Source: Candidatus Eiseniibacteriota bacterium (GTDB lineage Bacteria > Joyebacterota > Joyebacteria > Joyebacterales > Joyebacteraceae). Taken from it: a DNA stretch of 7,126 nucleotides. The DNA is taken from assembly GCA_030630395.1 (NCBI GenBank), contig DAOVNE010000067.1, positions 1-7,126 of the forward strand, given 5' to 3'. Within the stretch, counting starts at the first letter, position 1, and every line of letters begins with the position of its first letter. Positions 4,685 to 7,126 of the stretch are shown here, one piece after another. The notes below the pieces were generated by a model. That model was not told the origin of the DNA. It searched no databases and worked only from the letters and a program-made list of their open reading frames with translations. The translations under genes were made by a program, and so were the position numbers.

Positions 4685-6052
4685 ATGTTGCAGAGACCAC
4701 GCATGCCCGCAATCGTCCTCGCAAGTCTGCTGATACCTGGGATCGTAGCGGCGGCCACGATTCTCGTTCCGTCCGAGCAGCCGACGATTCAGCAGGGTAT
4801 CGATGCTGCCAACCCAGGGGACACGGTCCTCGTGGCTGCTGGCACCTACACGGGATCCTTGAATCGCGACCTCGATTTCGGGGGGACGAACTTGTCTCTC
4901 ATCTCAGAGAGCGGTCAGGGGTACACCTTCATCGCCTGCGGCTATCTGGGTCGCGGGTTCTTCTTCCATTCAGGTGAGGACACCAGTTCCGTCGTTTGCG
5001 GCTTCACAATCACCGCTGCTGTTGCCGACACCAGTGCGGGCGCCTACTGCGTGAACGGCTCGAGCCCCCGATTCGAGGAGTGCACGTTCACCGACAACAC
5101 GGCGCAGAATAGGGGTGGGGGACTCTGCTGCGACGCATCCTCTCCGATCGTTCGCTACTGCGAGTTCTCGCTGAATGTCGTCAATGAGCCGACGCGACGA
5201 AGTGCCTACGGTGGGGGAATGTCCTGTCTCTCCGGCTCATCACCGCTGATCGCAGATACCGACTTCATCGAGAACCTTGCCTACGGTGGTGGGGGCATCT
5301 ACTCCAACAATTCATCGCCGCAGCTTGTTCGGTGCGAGTTCGCGGGGAACCTGGTCGAGGACTACGGCGTCGGCGGGGGCGTCATGCTCAATAATTCCGA
5401 CGGAGCTTCGTTCACCGATTGTACCTTTCTGGAGAATGGTGTCGCGACCTGTGTTGGAGGCGCCATACGCGCCGACTACTCGGCGATCACGGTCACGGAC
5501 TGCGTCTTCGTCGACAATATCTCAGGTTCGGGCGGTGGCATGCGCATATCCGGTGCGAATCCCGTAACGGTCACCGGGTGCACGTTCATCGGGAACACAG
5601 GCTCATGGAGCGCGGCGGGGGCGATTGCGTGTTATTCTGATGCGAATTCGACTATCACCAACTGCACCATCGTGGGAAACGGCAGGCATCAGGTGTGGTG
5701 CCGGGGTGCGTCGCCCACGCTCGAGTACTGCATCCTGGCTTTCTCACCGAATGGGCTGGCCGTCTATTGCGACAAGGGCACCGAGACTCCGAGCGTCAGC
5801 CACTGCTTCATCTTCGGGAACGCGGAAGGCGATTCACTCTGTGGCGGCAACTACCACGACAACGAATACGTGAATCCGCTTCTCTGCGACTGGGAGATGG
5901 ATGACGTCACGCTCTGCGCCGACTCTCCGTGCCTTCCGGGTGCGACCTGGCCGTCGCTCGTCGGGTCGGAGGAGGAAGGCTGCCCAGCGTGTGGAACCGC
6001 GGTCGAGGCTATGAGCTGGGGCGTCATAAAGGCCATGTACTTGACCCGCTAG
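4685..6052 (+). CDS. Secreted right-handed parallel beta-helix protein with Cys and Asn ladders
   Basis: This 455-residue protein has a signal peptide: a basic start (RPR), a hydrophobic core to about residue 21, and Ala-rich cleavage options around residues 22-25. The mature start, ILVPSEQPTIQQGIDAANP (26-44), then GDTVLVAAGTYTG (45-57), is the standard opening of pectate-lyase-like or NosD-like parallel beta-helix domains. From about residue 105 to 379 there are repeated rungs of 22-33 residues. The recurring core is C-x-(F/I/L)-x-x-N, for example CTFTDN, CEFAGN, CTFLEN, CVFVDN, CTFIGN and CTIVGN, with GGG turns and SP pairs between rungs. The last 55 residues have six more Cys (CDWEM, CADSPC, CPAC) and end with SWGVIKAMYLTR. 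Such helices bind or cleave polysaccharide or act as adhesins, but no pectate-lyase catalytic set is evident. I call it a surface or secreted repeat protein without assigning an enzyme activity. An MFS gene follows after 28 bases. Confidence 0.85.
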   Translation: MLQRPRMPAIVLASLLIPGIVAAATILVPSEQPTIQQGIDAANPGDTVLVAAGTYTGSLNRDLDFGGTNLSLISESGQGYTFIACGYLGRGFFFHSGEDTSSVVCGFTITAAVADTSAGAYCVNGSSPRFEECTFTDNTAQNRGGGLCCDASSPIVRYCEFSLNVVNEPTRRSAYGGGMSCLSGSSPLIADTDFIENLAYGGGGIYSNNSSPQLVRCEFAGNLVEDYGVGGGVMLNNSDGASFTDCTFLENGVATCVGGAIRADYSAITVTDCVFVDNISGSGGGMRISGANPVTVTGCTFIGNTGSWSAAGAIACYSDANSTITNCTIVGNGRHQVWCRGASPTLEYCILAFSPNGLAVYCDKGTETPSVSHCFIFGNAEGDSLCGGNYHDNEYVNPLLCDWEMDDVTLCADSPCLPGATWPSLVGSEEEGCPACGTAVEAMSWGVIKAMYLTR

Positions 6053-6080
6053 TTCGTCTCGGCGGATGGGGCGCCGTGTC

Positions 6081-7126
6081 ATGGAGCGCAAGCTTAGCGT
6101 CAAGACCGTAAGAGAGTTCTTCGCGCTCGAGCACAACATCATCGTGCTCCTGGGCGCCATTCTGGCGATCGGGATGGGCGAGGAACTCTGGATTCGCTTC
6201 ATTCCCAAGTACCTCGAAGTGCTGGGCGCCGGCGCCGTTGCCATCGGCGTGTACGGCTCCTTCATGCGGATCGTCGAGACGATCTACCAGTATCCGGGCG
6301 GCTGGCTTGCCGACAGGATGGGCCGCAAGCGCGCGCTCGTCCTGTTCAATCTGATCGCCGCTTCCGGCTACGTGCTCTATCTGCTGACGGACCGCTGGGA
6401 GGTCGTCATCGCCGGGTCGGTGCTCGTGCTGGCGTGGAGCAGCATGTCGCAGCCCGCGGTCTTCGCTCTCATAGGCGACACTCTCGGCAAGTCGCAGCGG
6501 GCGATGGGGTTCAGTGTCCAGTCGATCTGGAAGCGCATACCGATCGTCCTCGCGCCGCCCATTGGTGGGTATCTGCTCAAGCGCTTGGGATTCTCGGCGG
6601 GCATGCACATCGGGTTTGCGATCTCCATTGTGTTCGCGCTGGCCGCCATCTACCTTCAATCCCGCTACTATCGCATTCCTCCTCCAGCCCCGGAGCCGCG
6701 GGGAGAGAGCGCGAAGTCCGTCTGGCGCATGATGCCAGGTACACTCAAGCGGCTGCTTCTGACGGATTGTCTGGTCCGGTTCGGCTCGAACCTGGCGGCC
6801 ATCTATGTGGTACTCTTGGTCCTCGATGTCCACGGCAAGAGTCCGCTTGAGTTTGGGGCGCTCACTTCGCTACAGATGGTGACGGCGATCGCCTGTTACA
6901 TACCCGCGGCACGTCTGGCCGACCGGTACGGACGCAGGCCATTCATTCTCGTCACGTTCGCGCTCTTCGCGCTCTTTCCAATCAGTCTTGTTACTCTTCC
7001 GGCGGGTTGGCTCTTCGTCGCATTCGTGATAGCCGGGCTGCGTGAAGTGGGAGAACCGGCGAGGAAGGCCCGGATTGTCGATCTCGCAGCGGAGTCGCAC
7101 CGCGGTCGCGTCATCGGCTTCTACTA
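6081..7126 (+). CDS. Major facilitator superfamily transporter (3' truncated)
   Basis: The frame is open from ATG 6081 to the window end, giving the first 348 residues of what is normally a protein of about 400 or more. Both copies of the MFS motif A are present: PGGWLADRMGRKRA (72-85) after helix 2, and AARLADRYGRRPF (276-288) in the matching place in the second half. A hydrophilic central loop (about 197-218, RIPPPAPEPRGES) separates the two six-helix bundles. The visible helices include 20-33, 46-63, 86-102, 106-130, 152-164, 172-193, 233-250, 258-273, 288-305 and 309-321. MFS carriers use ion gradients to move drugs, sugars, ions or metabolites, and the substrate is not predictable here. 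ATG 6066 in the same frame would add five residues. I prefer 6081 because a GGGG run (6068-6071) lies nine bases upstream. The gene follows the beta-helix gene by 28 bases. Confidence 0.85.
   Translation, partial: MERKLSVKTVREFFALEHNIIVLLGAILAIGMGEELWIRFIPKYLEVLGAGAVAIGVYGSFMRIVETIYQYPGGWLADRMGRKRALVLFNLIAASGYVLYLLTDRWEVVIAGSVLVLAWSSMSQPAVFALIGDTLGKSQRAMGFSVQSIWKRIPIVLAPPIGGYLLKRLGFSAGMHIGFAISIVFALAAIYLQSRYYRIPPPAPEPRGESAKSVWRMMPGTLKRLLLTDCLVRFGSNLAAIYVVLLVLDVHGKSPLEFGALTSLQMVTAIACYIPAARLADRYGRRPFILVTFALFALFPISLVTLPAGWLFVAFVIAGLREVGEPARKARIVDLAAESHRGRVIGFY

Noticed and set aside
5039..5821. Possible DNA repeat array in the beta-helix gene
   Set aside because: The repetition is at protein level with variable rung length and diverged bases. 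It is not a direct DNA repeat or CRISPR array.
6024..6833. 269-residue open frame on the - strand
   Set aside because: It lies antisense to the MFS gene, which has two motif A copies. The frame is rich in Arg, Asp, Glu and His, typical of an antisense shadow in GC-rich coding DNA.
1..7126. Defence system, mobile element, tRNA or riboswitch
   Set aside because: I looked for nuclease, transposase and integrase motifs, terminal repeats, cloverleaf-like sequences and conserved leader structures, and saw none that would stand.

Overview
This window looks like chromosomal DNA from an uncultivated, moderately GC-rich diderm (Gram-negative-type) bacterium. It holds eight genes, all on the + strand, with no RNA gene, transposase, integrase or CRISPR array that I can see. 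The diderm reading rests on an outer-membrane beta-barrel ending in Phe at the left edge, a probable lipoprotein, and a large secreted beta-helix protein. The beta-helix protein's N-terminal pattern and its C-terminal 'SWGxIKAxY' ending resemble secreted proteins I associate with candidate lineages around the FCB group, such as Eisenbacteria or Latescibacteria. That placement is inference from memory, not a search result.

Left block (1-3363): the 3' end of a beta-barrel protein; a DMT/EamA transporter with a 64-residue tail containing 23 histidines (307-1362); a 171-residue membrane protein of unknown function (1386-1901); a 69-residue two-helix membrane protein (1905-2114); and an exported or lipid-anchored protein resembling the hypothetical glycosyl hydrolase family GHL15 (2125-3363). 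Gaps between these genes are 3 to 29 bases and several have good Shine-Dalgarno sites, so they probably form one transcription unit.

Right block (3364-7126): a 189-base spacer holding a candidate promoter is followed by a DUF454/YbaN-like membrane protein (3553-4011), a MarC/YhgN-family membrane protein (4030-4626), a secreted parallel beta-helix protein (4685-6052) and a major facilitator superfamily transporter (6081 onward) cut by the window end. The first two are 18 bases apart. The beta-helix gene follows after 58 bases containing an imperfect inverted repeat, and the transporter after 28 bases.

Every recognisable product acts at the membrane or outside the cytoplasm, but I see no shared substrate or pathway. 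I find no convincing evidence for a new multi-gene system. The points most worth a second look are the His-rich transporter tail, the uncharacterised membrane pair at 1386-2114, two calcium-loop-like motifs in the GHL15-like protein, and the Cys/Asn ladder and short conserved-looking C-terminus of the beta-helix protein.
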